A stretch of 64,000 bases of DNA from Gluconobacter oxydans (lineage in GTDB: Bacteria; Pseudomonadota; Alphaproteobacteria; Acetobacterales; Acetobacteraceae): NCBI RefSeq assembly GCF_006539685.1, contig NZ_BJNM01000001.1, positions 155,529-219,528 of the forward strand, in the 5' to 3' direction. The notes beneath the pieces are model-generated. The model saw only the letters and a program-made list of their open reading frames with translations, searched no databases and was not told the DNA's origin. Of the stretch, positions 10,520 to 19,681 are shown piece after piece. Numbering within the stretch: the stretch's first letter is position 1; each line of letters opens with the position of its first letter. Both the position numbers and the translations under genes were made by a program.

Positions 10520-11830
10520 ATGAAGTTTCCTGCCCGTCTTTTCCTGTGTGCCAGCGCACTGGGAACGCTCGCCGCCTGCGCCACGCCGCAGCCCGCACCG
10601 AAACAGCAGGTCGCTGTGGTCGAGCCGGACCGTCCGCACGGCGATGGTGGCGTCAGCGCCTTCTATCAGCCGCCGGCGCAGCTTCCGGCCGGCCCAGGTA
10701 ATATGATCCGCACTGAGGAAATTCAGGGCAAGCACCTGCCGGACAATGCCGGTCTGGCTGTCCGCACGCTTTACACATCCGTCAGCGGTGTCGGAGAGCC
10801 CGCGCCGGTGGCCGTCTCCGGGCAGATCATCTTCCCGAAGGGCACACCGCCGAAGGGCGGTTGGCCGATCGTAGCCTGGGAACATGGCACGACCGGAATT
10901 GCCGATATCTGCGCCCCCTCATGGCGCGGCTATTTCTCGCGGGACCGGGCCTATCTGGACCGCTGGCTGGCCGCCGGCTTTGCCGTGGTCGCCAGTGATT
11001 ATCAGGGTCTGGGAACGCCGGGGCCGCATCCGTATCTGATGTATCGCCCCGAAGGCTACAGCGTCCTGAACGGGCTGCGCGCCTCGCTTCAGCAGTACAA
11101 GGGCACGTTGCGCAACCAGATCGTCCTTGTGGGGCAGTCGCAGGGAGGAGGAGCAGCTCTCGGAACCGGCTGGCTCGCCCCGCAATATGCGCCGGACCTG
11201 CATGTTCTGGGCACGGTGGCGACGGGTGTCGTGATCGCGTTCCACGTCCCGGCGCACACGGCTCACCCGCAGATCACGCGGGACAATCCGGAATCCCCGC
11301 ACATGTCGGCGTCCTACGGCATCCTGACGGTCGAAGGCTCCATGACCAGCCTGCATCCGGAGGCGGATGTGCGGCAGTTCATGACGGAGAAGGGAAAAGA
11401 GCTCTCCCATCAGGCCCGTCAGTCCTGTCTGGGTGATCTGTTCAAATACACCAACGCTCATGACATGACGGAAGAGAACGTCTTCACCGGTGACCGCTCG
11501 CCGCTGGAACAGGGCTTCGATACGGCCTTCACCATTCCGGACGCGCATCTGAAAATGCCGGTCTTCGTGGGGACGGGGCTCGCAGATGACGAGGCCGGCG
11601 TGTCCCAGCAGTATGATGCGGTCGCCGCGATGTGCGACGCCGGAACGCCCGTGACCTGGAAGCAGTATCCGGGCCTGACCCATAACGGCGCGGTCAATGT
11701 TTCGGCTGATGATTCCGTGCCCTTCGCGCTCAGCCTGCTCAAGGGCGTCAAGCCGCGCGGGAACTGCCGGACCATCAAGCCGATCTCCAAGCTGCAGAAG
11801 CCGCTTGCCGGTGTCCGCTGGAACAACTGA
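10520..11830 (+). CDS. secretory-lipase-like alpha/beta hydrolase (lipoprotein)
   Basis: A 436-residue protein with a lipoprotein signal (LFLCASALGTLAAC). The alpha/beta-hydrolase body resembles the LIP secretory lipase family: AWEHGTTGIADICAPS, VASDYQGLGTPGPHPY, the nucleophile elbow GQSQGGG (Ser-207), an acid candidate in GTGLADDEAG and the catalytic His in GLTHNGAV. It lies 45 bp after ggt on the same strand, so the two may be co-transcribed as envelope hydrolases. The natural ester substrate is unknown. The strong terminator at 11855-11893 ends the unit. Confidence 0.85.
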   Translation: MKFPARLFLCASALGTLAACATPQPAPKQQVAVVEPDRPHGDGGVSAFYQPPAQLPAGPGNMIRTEEIQGKHLPDNAGLAVRTLYTSVSGVGEPAPVAVSGQIIFPKGTPPKGGWPIVAWEHGTTGIADICAPSWRGYFSRDRAYLDRWLAAGFAVVASDYQGLGTPGPHPYLMYRPEGYSVLNGLRASLQQYKGTLRNQIVLVGQSQGGGAALGTGWLAPQYAPDLHVLGTVATGVVIAFHVPAHTAHPQITRDNPESPHMSASYGILTVEGSMTSLHPEADVRQFMTEKGKELSHQARQSCLGDLFKYTNAHDMTEENVFTGDRSPLEQGFDTAFTIPDAHLKMPVFVGTGLADDEAGVSQQYDAVAAMCDAGTPVTWKQYPGLTHNGAVNVSADDSVPFALSLLKGVKPRGNCRTIKPISKLQKPLAGVRWNN

Positions 11831-11854
11831 TCGGGTGCTACTTCGTCAGGCATG

Positions 11855-11893
11855 AAAAAACCCGGGAAAGGCGAGGCCTCTCCCGGGTTTTTT
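11855..11893. terminator. bidirectional rho-independent terminator
   Basis: A6 precedes CCCGGGA and, after a short G+C-rich inner segment, TCCCGGG is followed by T6. The hairpin sits between the convergent hydrolase and AIDA/Hint genes and can serve both strands. Confidence 0.9.
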
Positions 11894-11938
11894 CTGTCCC
11901 GCGGCATCCCGTGAAGGAACGCCGCGGAGCCTGAAGGA

Positions 11939-14900
11939 TCAGGCGAACTGCGCGGCCGTCTCGACTGCGCGGTCTGCAAGATACGGACCAGCGGCGCGGA
12001 TCTCGATGGAGAGCAGGGCTAGGCTGTCCTGATCGCGCTCACCGAGCATCAGCAGACCATTGCCAGCCGTCCAGCGGCAGGTGGCGTCGTCAGCAACCTG
12101 CCAGCCATCCAGATCGGCATCCGTCAGATGCGACGTGATGGAGCGCGTGGCGCGGGAGTCGTACAGGACGACATCGCCGACCAGAACGCCCAGTTCACGA
12201 CGGTCATCAACGAACGGTCCAACCGTCTCGGACGGACGGGCCGTGCGGGAGACGATGCGGACTGCGCTCACCTCGGCAGGGATCATGAAGATCGCCCGGC
12301 CAGCAGCCTCACGGCTCTGACGGATGACCGTGCCGTTATCGGCCACGAGATGCAGGTCTGCATCCTGGGTCAGTTCGGCAGCAGCCTCATGGCTTTCCAG
12401 ACCGGCAGCGATGGCGCGGTCCGCGATCTGGCGGAACATCGGCTCCACCGTTGCGCGGTCCACGGTCAGGGCTGCGGCAGCATCCTGCTCCCAGCTCTTC
12501 TGACGACCACCGAGGCTTGCGACTTCACCGTGCTGGGTGAAGCTGCGACGGTTGCCCGTGTCGAGATAGCTCTCGGTCAGCATGCCGTCCGCCATGATGA
12601 CGGAGTGGTTTTCCGTCTCGATGTGGAAGTAGTCATAGACGCTGATGGAGCGGTCGTAGAACACCGAGCGGCCGTTGACGAGCATGCGGGTCGGGACGAA
12701 ACGGCCATCGATGAAGAGGCAGTGTTCCGGCGTGACCAGCAGGTCCTTGTTCGGCACGTTCGCGGCAATCGCATCCTTGAGGATCCGCACCGGATGACCG
12801 GAGAGGTCAGCCGAGGCGCCACCCTGTGCACGGACGCGCTTGCTGCCGACCCAGGTGACCTTGCGGCTGACGGGGCTGCCATCGACCCAGGCCGTAACCT
12901 CGTCGCCGATGCGCAGGTCTTCGACGGCCGCAGTGCCGGAAGGCGTCGTGATCATCGTGCCCGGCAGGAAGCAGATCTCGCTGCCCTTGGCGAGCGTGAC
13001 AACCGTGCTGCCGTCGCGGTCTTCGGTCATCTCGGCGTGATAGTCGGAATAATCGCCTTCGAGGTCGATGGTGTAGCTCGCATCGCCTTCCGTGACGACG
13101 AGGGTGTCACCATTGATGGCGGCCTTGGCCACGCCGCCATACTGGAGGCTGTCGATGTCGATATGACCGCCGACGGCAAGGACCGTCTCGTCGATCTCGC
13201 CACCGGCATCCACCGTCAGCCACGCACCGGAAGCAACGGTGGTTTCGTCAGCCACGCCGCCGGACAGAACCGTCTCGAAAGCGCCCTGCTGCAGCGTGGT
13301 GTGATCGGTACGACCCGCATCATACTGGGTGGACCCGCTGCCGACCGTCGTCTCGCTTGCCGTGCCGCCCGCGCTGATGAACTGCTGGCTTCCGCCCTTC
13401 ACCGTGGCGCTGACGGAGGCGCCGTACACGTAGTCCATGCCCTGCTGGTCAAGAACGGTGCCGACGGCGGTGCCGCCTGCGCTGACAGTCTCATGGGCAT
13501 GACGCGTGACGGTGCTGCCGCTGGTGTAACCGCCGGACAGGACGTTGATCTTGCCAAGCGTGGTGGCGGTGTCACCGAAGGCCGAGCCTGCAACCGTGTC
13601 CTGACCGCGGATGATGGTCGCGCCGTTCTCGACGCCGCCGGCCTGAACCGTCTCGTAAGCCTGGCTGCCGCTGAGCAGCGTGCCGACCGTCGAACCGCCG
13701 GACTGGACGGTGATGTTACCCTTGGTTTCGGTCGTGCCGCTGGCAAAGCCGCCGCTTGCAACCGTCATGGAACCACCCGTTATGGTGGTGCCTTCCGCAA
13801 GGCCGGCATCGAGGAGCGTTCCGCCGCTGACAGCCGTGTTGATGGCCTGTCCGCTGGCGCTGACAACTTCGCTGCCGCTGATCAGGTTCGTGCTGACGCT
13901 GCGGCCACCGGCCTCGACCGTTTCCGTCCCGCCGGTCACGCTGGCATTGTAGCTCTTGCCGTTGGACAGGACATCGAGCACGCCGCCTGCGTTGACGGTC
14001 TCGCTGGCGCCCGTGCCGCTGGCATTGATCTTCTCGACGCCGCCATTGTTGATCGTGGTGTCAAAGGACATACCATACTGGCCGACGATTTCGGTGCCGC
14101 CTGCGTTCAGGACGGTGTTCTGCGAGATCCCGTTGTCGTACTGGACCGCGCCGGTGGACAGCGTTGCATGGTCGGCCAGGCCGTCAGCGTTGACGATCTG
14201 GAGGCTGTTGGTGGACAGCGTGGCGTCCTGCGACGTCCCATCCACATAGTCCATGCCCTGATAGGACACGGTCGTGCCGGAAGCGACGGCGCCTGCGCTG
14301 ACATACTCATGGCCATGCGTGCTGACGGTCGTGTTGGCAGCCGTTGCGCCGGATGCGATGTGCAGCTCGCCGACGCCGGAGACGGCGTCATTGACGGCCG
14401 TGCCGGACAGCCATTCCTTGGCGCCGTTGGCGATCGTGGATGCGGAATCCACGGCGCCCGAAGCGACGCTCTGGAACGCGGCGCGGCCGCTGATGACGGC
14501 CCCGCTCGTGACGCCGCCGGATTCGACAACCGACCAGCCGCTGGTGTTCTGCGTGCCAACCGCGACGCCACCGGCCTCGACGGTCAGGGTACCACCGCTG
14601 AGCGTGGTGCCGAGCGCCGAACCCGCGTCATACAGATTGCCGCCGGAAAGGGTCGTGCCGCTGGCAACGCCATGGGCATAAACCTGCTCGTAGGCACCGG
14701 CATTGACGGTCTCGTTGACGGACTTGCCGCTCAGGACGACGTCGAAGCCGCCGCTGTTGACGACCGTGTTGTAGGACGAGCCGCCCTTGCCGGTCGTGTC
14801 GCCGGAGTCGCTGTACTCGACCATGCCGCCGCCATTGTTGATGACGGTGTTGGTCATCGTGCCGCCGTCGACATAGACCGCGTAGTTGCCCTGCGAGTTC

Positions 14901-15250
14901 ACGGTGACGTTCGTGGCCGAGCCCGTGCCCTGAACCGTCATGCCGCCGTCGTTGAGGACAACGCCCGAGGCGCTCGCGCCATTCAGGACGATGAACTGGT
15001 CATGGAAAACGGTCGTATCCACCGCCGAACCGCCGCTGCGGACGATGACGGACTGGCTCTGGTCCTCGGTTCCGGCCGCGCCGGAAATGGAGGTGGCGGA
15101 AATCACGCCACCATCGAGAACGTCAACCGAACCGCCGTCGAGAACGGTGGTCGAAACCGTGCTTCCACCGGAGGACACGATCAGGATGTCGCCACTGGAA
15201 ACGGTGGAACCGCTGACTGACTTGCCAGATGTAACTGTCTGTTCGCTCAT
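11939..15250 (-). CDS. AIDA-type repeat surface protein with Hint domain
   Basis: A 1103-residue protein. Residues 1 to about 745 are strand-loop-strand repeats of about 20 residues of the AIDA passenger type (cores such as VSSGGSTVSTTVLDGG and VLSGGVADETTVASG), expected to form a long beta-helix. A Hint_2-type domain begins with CFLPGTMITTPSG (Cys-760), followed by VEDLRIGDEV and the TPEH motif (T-x-x-H). About 190 further residues end in AAQFA. There is no Sec signal peptide and no autotransporter barrel, so the secretion route is unclear. Bacterial Hint domains may cleave the chain at their Cys. AIDA-type repeats can be O-heptosylated in other bacteria. It is monocistronic. Confidence 0.88.
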   Translation of the reverse strand: MSEQTVTSGKSVSGSTVSSGDILIVSSGGSTVSTTVLDGGSVDVLDGGVISATSISGAAGTEDQSQSVIVRSGGSAVDTTVFHDQFIVLNGASASGVVLNDGGMTVQGTGSATNVTVNSQGNYAVYVDGGTMTNTVINNGGGMVEYSDSGDTTGKGGSSYNTVVNSGGFDVVLSGKSVNETVNAGAYEQVYAHGVASGTTLSGGNLYDAGSALGTTLSGGTLTVEAGGVAVGTQNTSGWSVVESGGVTSGAVISGRAAFQSVASGAVDSASTIANGAKEWLSGTAVNDAVSGVGELHIASGATAANTTVSTHGHEYVSAGAVASGTTVSYQGMDYVDGTSQDATLSTNSLQIVNADGLADHATLSTGAVQYDNGISQNTVLNAGGTEIVGQYGMSFDTTINNGGVEKINASGTGASETVNAGGVLDVLSNGKSYNASVTGGTETVEAGGRSVSTNLISGSEVVSASGQAINTAVSGGTLLDAGLAEGTTITGGSMTVASGGFASGTTETKGNITVQSGGSTVGTLLSGSQAYETVQAGGVENGATIIRGQDTVAGSAFGDTATTLGKINVLSGGYTSGSTVTRHAHETVSAGGTAVGTVLDQQGMDYVYGASVSATVKGGSQQFISAGGTASETTVGSGSTQYDAGRTDHTTLQQGAFETVLSGGVADETTVASGAWLTVDAGGEIDETVLAVGGHIDIDSLQYGGVAKAAINGDTLVVTEGDASYTIDLEGDYSDYHAEMTEDRDGSTVVTLAKGSEICFLPGTMITTPSGTAAVEDLRIGDEVTAWVDGSPVSRKVTWVGSKRVRAQGGASADLSGHPVRILKDAIAANVPNKDLLVTPEHCLFIDGRFVPTRMLVNGRSVFYDRSISVYDYFHIETENHSVIMADGMLTESYLDTGNRRSFTQHGEVASLGGRQKSWEQDAAAALTVDRATVEPMFRQIADRAIAAGLESHEAAAELTQDADLHLVADNGTVIRQSREAAGRAIFMIPAEVSAVRIVSRTARPSETVGPFVDDRRELGVLVGDVVLYDSRATRSITSHLTDADLDGWQVADDATCRWTAGNGLLMLGERDQDSLALLSIEIRAAGPYLADRAVETAAQFA
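13016..15250 (-). repeat. array of degenerate AIDA-type coding repeats
   Basis: This DNA encodes about 35-40 degenerate units of roughly 57-63 bp (19-21 residues) with recurring Gly-Gly, Thr-Thr-Val and Ser-Gly-Gly blocks. The low-complexity composition leaves the complementary strand largely stop-free and creates long false frames there. Confidence 0.8.
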
Positions 15251-15443
15251 GAGATAGCCGCCCCGAAGAAGGTTAATAGTTTGTTAACTATGCACTCCAC
15301 AAAAAAATTAACAACCGGTTTTTGGCTTTTCCAACAAAACGTGACTGCTCGGGACATCTTTCGACAGGTTTGTGAGAACGCCCGGCGCATGGTTTCATGA
15401 TCGCGATCGCCCCCTTTGCGGCGGGACAAAAGGAACAGGATTC

Positions 15444-15824
15444 ATGGCCGCATCCGTCACGATTTATGGAATTCCCAACTGCGACACGATGCGCAAGGCG
15501 CGCGCATGGCTCACCGACCATGCCGTCGCGTTCACTTTCCACGACTATCGCAGGGACGGTGTGGATCGCTCACGTCTTGAAGGCTGGGTGGCCCGGCTGG
15601 GATGGGAAAAACTGCTGAACCGTTCGGGAACGACGTTTCGCAAGCTGGCGCCGGCGCTTCGGGAGGGCCTTGATGCGGAGCGGGCCATTGAGCTCATGCT
15701 CGAACAGCCGGCCATGATCCGCCGTCCGGTTCTGGAAGGCCCGGGCCTTCTTCTGGTGGGCTTCCGCCCGGACGAGTACGTGGCGGCCCTGTCAGACTTC
15801 AGCGCTCAAGACCCAGCGCCCTGA
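15444..15824 (+). CDS. ArsC/Spx-family (YffB-like) thioredoxin-fold protein
   Basis: A 126-residue protein. The thioredoxin-fold start VTIYGIPNCDTMRKARAWL contains a single active-site Cys and the CXXXR-like pattern of ArsC-related proteins. LLNRSGTTFRKL and IRRPVLEGPGLLLVGF follow, as in YffB. No arsenic genes are nearby. YffB-type proteins are putative glutathione-dependent thiol reductases; the real substrate is unknown. The ATG at 15444 follows AGGAACAGG, and the longer frame from 15372 adds nothing conserved. The 3' end overlaps the convergent regulator gene by 26 bp. Confidence 0.88.
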   Translation: MAASVTIYGIPNCDTMRKARAWLTDHAVAFTFHDYRRDGVDRSRLEGWVARLGWEKLLNRSGTTFRKLAPALREGLDAERAIELMLEQPAMIRRPVLEGPGLLLVGFRPDEYVAALSDFSAQDPAP

Positions 15825-16704
15825 TCTTGCGGTGCAGCGTGGAGCGGCTCACCCCCAGAAGGCGGGCGGCGGCACTGACATTTCCGTGGACCGTCGCCAG
15901 CGCGGAGTGAATGACCTGCGCTTCAGCCCTGCGGAAACTCGCCTCTTCCTGCGCATCGAGCAGGGGTAGCAGGGCCGGAAGGCTGGACAGTTCGCCCTCG
16001 GGCCAGTTCATGTGCCGTCGGCTGGCATGGGTCGCCCCCCGGACATGACCATCCCGGTCGAGAGCGACCAGCATCGACGATGATGACGTGGACGGCCCGA
16101 GCGTCACGATCATGTCCTGCCCGAAGCGGTCATGAAACAGTTTCTCCTCCACGCGCCGGGCCGTCGTCAGGAGCGCGTCCATCAGCAGCGGTGCGGCAGG
16201 AACGACGTTCTCGGCCGTAAATGAACTGATATCCATCGCGCCTGCGAGTTCTCCGATGGAATTATAGACCGGCACGGCCATGCCCGTGAGCTTGCGGAAA
16301 CAAAGCCGCCAGTGCTGGTCATGCACGACCATGACGGGCCGTTCTTCACGCAGGCAGGTGCCGATGGCATTGGTCCCCGCATTCTGCTCGTCCCACACCG
16401 CTCCGGCCTGGAAGCGCCAGCGCCGGCAGCCACTGAGCTGGCTGCGCTGGGTGTGTCGGGAGAGAACGATGCCCGTGGGGTCGGCCAGCATAACCGTGAA
16501 GTCCAGCGGATCCACCAGCCGGTGCAGATGCTGCATTTCGGGTAGCGCACTCTGGATCAGGCGCTGCGTGCGGCCGCTGACGAAGCGCAGCTCCGGCTGG
16601 CTGAGGACCTGTGTTTCCCAGCGCTCGGACGGATCCAGATTGTAGTTCGTGGAGCACCTTGCCCATGAATCGGACAGGCAGGTGCGGGACATGGTTGTGC
16701 TCAT
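15799..16704 (-). CDS. GAF-Fis regulator, AcoR-like but without AAA+ domain
   Basis: A 301-residue regulator. The N-terminal half matches the sensory part of AcoR-type activators: a SWARCSTNYNLDP motif, then a GAF-like domain with FQAGAVWDEQNAGTNAIGTCL and VYNSIGELAGAMDIS. The C-terminal 45 residues form a Fis-type HTH (VHGNVSAAARLLGVSRSTLH). The sigma-54-contacting AAA+ module that normally lies between them is absent, so it should act with ordinary sigma-70-type promoters or as a repressor. It is divergent from the PQQ dehydrogenase gene, and perfect palindromes lie in the shared region. Confidence 0.85.
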   Translation of the reverse strand: MSTTMSRTCLSDSWARCSTNYNLDPSERWETQVLSQPELRFVSGRTQRLIQSALPEMQHLHRLVDPLDFTVMLADPTGIVLSRHTQRSQLSGCRRWRFQAGAVWDEQNAGTNAIGTCLREERPVMVVHDQHWRLCFRKLTGMAVPVYNSIGELAGAMDISSFTAENVVPAAPLLMDALLTTARRVEEKLFHDRFGQDMIVTLGPSTSSSSMLVALDRDGHVRGATHASRRHMNWPEGELSSLPALLPLLDAQEEASFRRAEAQVIHSALATVHGNVSAAARLLGVSRSTLHRKIRALGLER

Positions 16705-17133
16705 CGCGCCCCCCGGGCGGCGACATAAGACACCGGGTGTCGAAAACCTGTCGCAGTTCTGCGACAGGTGCGACGCGGACGGTCACAATCGGGTGAGGGT
16801 TCAACGATGTGGGATAGCCCCCGGCGAACTGAATCAGGAATGACGGGTCCCGGAAAAGGTAAAACGTTGTGTGTCAGGTGGGTTTTTTCGCAAACCATCG
16901 GTAACGCAGCGCTCCTTGTCTTTTCCGGTTCAGTGCTGTGGATCGGAAGGGAAGCAGGCATGAAGCCGGAGCTTTTGCAAGCGCCGGTCACTGTCCTTCC
17001 TGACGTACGAACAGGGCTGACCCGTCCGCCACAGCCATGACGGAGCGCAAACGGTATCGCGTTCCGCCGATGATCAGGAAAGACAAATCATTTCAGAGAG
17101 AATGGTTTTCGTTTTTCGCAAGAACGAGGTGTC
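16705..17133. other. 429-bp divergent control region of regulator and PQQ dehydrogenase
   Basis: No credible gene is seen; a 90-codon open frame at 16768-17040 has no family features. The region holds the two palindromes listed separately near the regulator start. The PQQ dehydrogenase ribosome site (GAGGTG) lies at the far end. No -24/-12 sigma-54 element was recognised, in line with the missing AAA+ domain of the regulator. Confidence 0.6.
16729..16768. promoter_or_regulatory. candidate operators for the GAF-Fis regulator
   Basis: A perfect palindrome has 10-bp arms (CCTGTCGCAG at 16747-16756, CTGCGACAGG at 16759-16768) separated by TT. A second smaller one (GACAC at 16729-16733, GTGTC at 16737-16741) lies just beside it. 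They sit 25-64 bp upstream of the regulator ATG. Fis-type dimers bind such symmetric sites, so autoregulation and control of the dehydrogenase are plausible but inferred. Confidence 0.6.
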
Positions 17134-19605
17134 ATGTCTGCTTCACTCCAGAGGGTAATGTCTCCATTAACCTCTATCCTGCTCGCGCTTGTCGGGCTTT
17201 TCCTGCTGGGAGGGGGAGGATATCTCCTCATTCTCGGCGGTTCGTGGTTCTATGCCCTTGCGGGCCTCGTGATGCTCGCGGCTGCTGGTGTCAGCTTCCG
17301 TAACCCGCTGCTGGGCGCGCGTCTGTACGCAGCGCTTCTGCTGGTGGCGACCGTCTGGTCCGTTCTTGAGGTCGGCTTCGACATCTGGGGCCTGGAAGTC
17401 CGTCTGTTCACGCTCGTCGGCATCGCAGCCTGGATGCTGCTGCCATGGGTGTGGCGCACCGGTCATAACTGGGTGTCGGACAAGCGCGAACTGCTCGGCT
17501 CTGCCGCCATCGCAATGGTTGCGATCATTGCGAGCTGCTTCACGTCCTATTCCATCAACGGCACGCTTCCCGCGGACCGCATGGCGGCGACAGGTCAGTC
17601 CGACCTGACGGCCAAGGACACTCCGGAAGCCGACTGGCCGGCCTATGGCCGTACGGTGGGCGGTGACCGCTACAGCCCGCTGGCACAGATCACGCCGGCG
17701 AATGTCAGCAGCCTCAAGCGCGCCTGGGTAACCCGCACGGGTGACGTCCAGAAGGCCGACGAAGGTGTGGTTGCCGGACCAGATCAGGGCCACGAGTTCA
17801 ACCTCGAAGTCACCCCGATCAAGGTCGATGACACGCTCTATCTCTGCACGCCGCATAACTGGGTCATGGCGCTCGATGCCCGGACCGGCAAGGTGAAGTG
17901 GAAGTTCGATCCCAAGCCGGCCGCTGCCGATCTGGCCGCGAACGTCTATCTGGCCTGCCGTGGCGTCTCCTACTACAAGGCCGCTGACGACTATCAGGCT
18001 CCGGACGGGTCCAAGGCCTGCCAGAAGCGCATCTTCTCCCCCGTTGGCGACGTGCGCCTGCTGGCTGTCGATGCCGAAACCGGCAAGCCCTGCGAAGACT
18101 TCGGCGAGCACGGCTTCATCTCCCTGCGCCAGTATCTCGGTCATGTTCCGCATGGTTTCCACTTCGTGACGTCGCCGCCGCTGGTGGTGAAGGATCGTGT
18201 GGTTCTGGGCGGCTGGATCTTCGACAACCAGGCGAATTTCGAGCCCTCCGGTGCAATCCGTGCGTTCAACCCGATCACGGGCGAAATCGAATGGGCCTGG
18301 GATGCCGGTCACAACCCGGAAAACTGGAAGCCCGGCCCGAACGACGAGCTGACGCGTGACACGCCGAACGCCTGGGGCGTTTACACGGCTGATCCGGATC
18401 TGGGTCTGCTCTACATCCCGACCGGCAACTCTCCGCCGGACAACTGGGGTGGCTCGCGCCGTCCGTTCGACGACGCAACCTCCAGTGCCACGATCGCTCT
18501 CGACATCGAGACGGGTGAACGCCGCTGGACCTTCCAGACCGTGCATCACGATCTGTGGGACATGGATCTGGCCATCGGACCGTCCATGGTCGATCTGCCG
18601 GGCCCGAATGGCGAGAACATTCCGGCTCTGATCCAGAGCACGAAGCGCGGTGAGTTCTTCGTTCTGGACCGTCGCACCGGCAAGCCGGTTCCGGGTTACC
18701 CGGTTGAGGAACGTCCGGTTCCGACCGCAGGTGTTGCAGCGGATGACCATGTCTCCCCGACGCAGCCTTTCGCTGTCGGTCTGCCGTCCCTGACGCCGCC
18801 GGACCTCAAGGAAAGCGACATGTGGGGCGCGACGCTGCTGGATCAGATGATCTGCCGCATCCAGTTCCGCCAGTCCGCTTACGAAGGTCAGTTCACCCCG
18901 CCGCATGTTGGCAAGACGACGATCGTCTATCCGGCATTCTATGGTGTGGTTGACTGGCAGGGCGCTTCCATCGATCCGCAGCGCAAACTGCTGATCGCCA
19001 ATGCGAGCTATCTGCCGTTCCGGATCCGTCTGGAGCACCGTCAGAAGGGCGAAAACGCCGGCATCCTGCCGAAGTGGAACGGCCAGGGCGACAAGCCGGA
19101 AGCCAAGGGCGACGCTCTGAGCGTGTCCCCGGATTACGGTACGCCGTATATCGCCTACACCAGCCCGTGGCTGAACCCGCTCGAGATCCCCTGCAAGGGA
19201 CCGGTCTGGGGCAAGATCACGGCCATCGATCTGGTGACCAAGAAGATCGTCTGGCAGCACCCCGTCGGCACCACGCGCGACACGGGTCCTTTCCGGACGC
19301 ACAACAACCTTCCGCTTCCGACCGGCATGTACAACATCGGCGGCAGTGTCGTGACCAAGGGCGGCGTCGCCTTCATGGGGGCTACGGCCGACGACTATCT
19401 GCGTGGCTTTGACATGTCGAATGGCAAGGTCATCTGGCGTGACCGTCTGCCCGCAGGCGGACAGGCTACTCCAATGTCCTATCAAATTGACGGGAAGCAG
19501 TATGTTGTGATCGCCGCAGGCGGTCATGGGGGCCTTGGCACCCGCAGCGGTGATTATATCATCGCTTATACCCTGAACGGGGAACAGGGCGCAGCCGCGC
19601 ACTGA
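17134..19605 (+). CDS. membrane-bound PQQ dehydrogenase, glucose/quinate/inositol family
   Basis: An 823-residue quinoprotein. Five N-terminal membrane helices (about 10-150) anchor a periplasmic eight-bladed PQQ beta-propeller (about 165-820). Family landmarks are DWPAYGRTVGGDRYSPL, a LYLCTPH block (PQQ-site His), a YLACRGVSYY block, YIPTGNSPPDNWGG, TVHHDLWDMD (which in E. coli Gcd holds the catalytic Asp-466), STKRGEFFVLDRRTGK (Lys-493 region) and RLPAGGQATPMSY. Such enzymes oxidise polyols, sugars or quinate in the periplasm and pass electrons to ubiquinone. The substrate is not certain: length and form fit quinate/shikimate or inositol types as well as glucose. The start follows GAGGTG. 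Confidence 0.92.
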   Translation: MSASLQRVMSPLTSILLALVGLFLLGGGGYLLILGGSWFYALAGLVMLAAAGVSFRNPLLGARLYAALLLVATVWSVLEVGFDIWGLEVRLFTLVGIAAWMLLPWVWRTGHNWVSDKRELLGSAAIAMVAIIASCFTSYSINGTLPADRMAATGQSDLTAKDTPEADWPAYGRTVGGDRYSPLAQITPANVSSLKRAWVTRTGDVQKADEGVVAGPDQGHEFNLEVTPIKVDDTLYLCTPHNWVMALDARTGKVKWKFDPKPAAADLAANVYLACRGVSYYKAADDYQAPDGSKACQKRIFSPVGDVRLLAVDAETGKPCEDFGEHGFISLRQYLGHVPHGFHFVTSPPLVVKDRVVLGGWIFDNQANFEPSGAIRAFNPITGEIEWAWDAGHNPENWKPGPNDELTRDTPNAWGVYTADPDLGLLYIPTGNSPPDNWGGSRRPFDDATSSATIALDIETGERRWTFQTVHHDLWDMDLAIGPSMVDLPGPNGENIPALIQSTKRGEFFVLDRRTGKPVPGYPVEERPVPTAGVAADDHVSPTQPFAVGLPSLTPPDLKESDMWGATLLDQMICRIQFRQSAYEGQFTPPHVGKTTIVYPAFYGVVDWQGASIDPQRKLLIANASYLPFRIRLEHRQKGENAGILPKWNGQGDKPEAKGDALSVSPDYGTPYIAYTSPWLNPLEIPCKGPVWGKITAIDLVTKKIVWQHPVGTTRDTGPFRTHNNLPLPTGMYNIGGSVVTKGGVAFMGATADDYLRGFDMSNGKVIWRDRLPAGGQATPMSYQIDGKQYVVIAAGGHGGLGTRSGDYIIAYTLNGEQGAAAH

Positions 19606-19617
19606 TCGCCGGGTCAT

Positions 19618-19655
19618 GGATGGAGCGTGCCCCCTGAGGGCACGCTCCACATCCT
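19618..19655 (+). terminator. intercistronic hairpin between dehydrogenase and porin genes
   Basis: A perfect 12-bp stem (TGGAGCGTGCCC at 19621-19632, GGGCACGCTCCA at 19638-19649) has a 5-nt loop. It is followed by an A/T-rich stretch rather than a clean T run. It could be a partial terminator or an mRNA-stabilising processing element between two co-directional genes. Confidence 0.6.
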
Positions 19656-19681
19656 CATTAATTTCTATGGAAATTCACGTC

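Noticed and set aside
12128..15220. 1030-codon open frame on the plus strand
   Set aside because: It is antisense to the AIDA/Hint gene. The repeat composition removes stops from the opposite strand, and the translation is a patternless run of Asp, Arg and Ala.
13016..15250. repeat array considered as CRISPR
   Set aside because: The repeats are degenerate, in-frame and coding, with no constant repeat plus unique spacer pattern and no cas genes.
16768..17040. 90-codon open frame upstream of the PQQ dehydrogenase
   Set aside because: The start lies inside the palindrome and there is no ribosome site or recognisable domain.
16705..17133. sigma-54 promoter expected for an AcoR-like regulator
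   Set aside because: No GG-N10-GC element with proper context was found, and the regulator lacks the AAA+ domain needed for sigma-54 activation.
17167..19650. 827-codon open frame on the minus strand
   Set aside because: It is antisense to the PQQ dehydrogenase and lacks any family feature.
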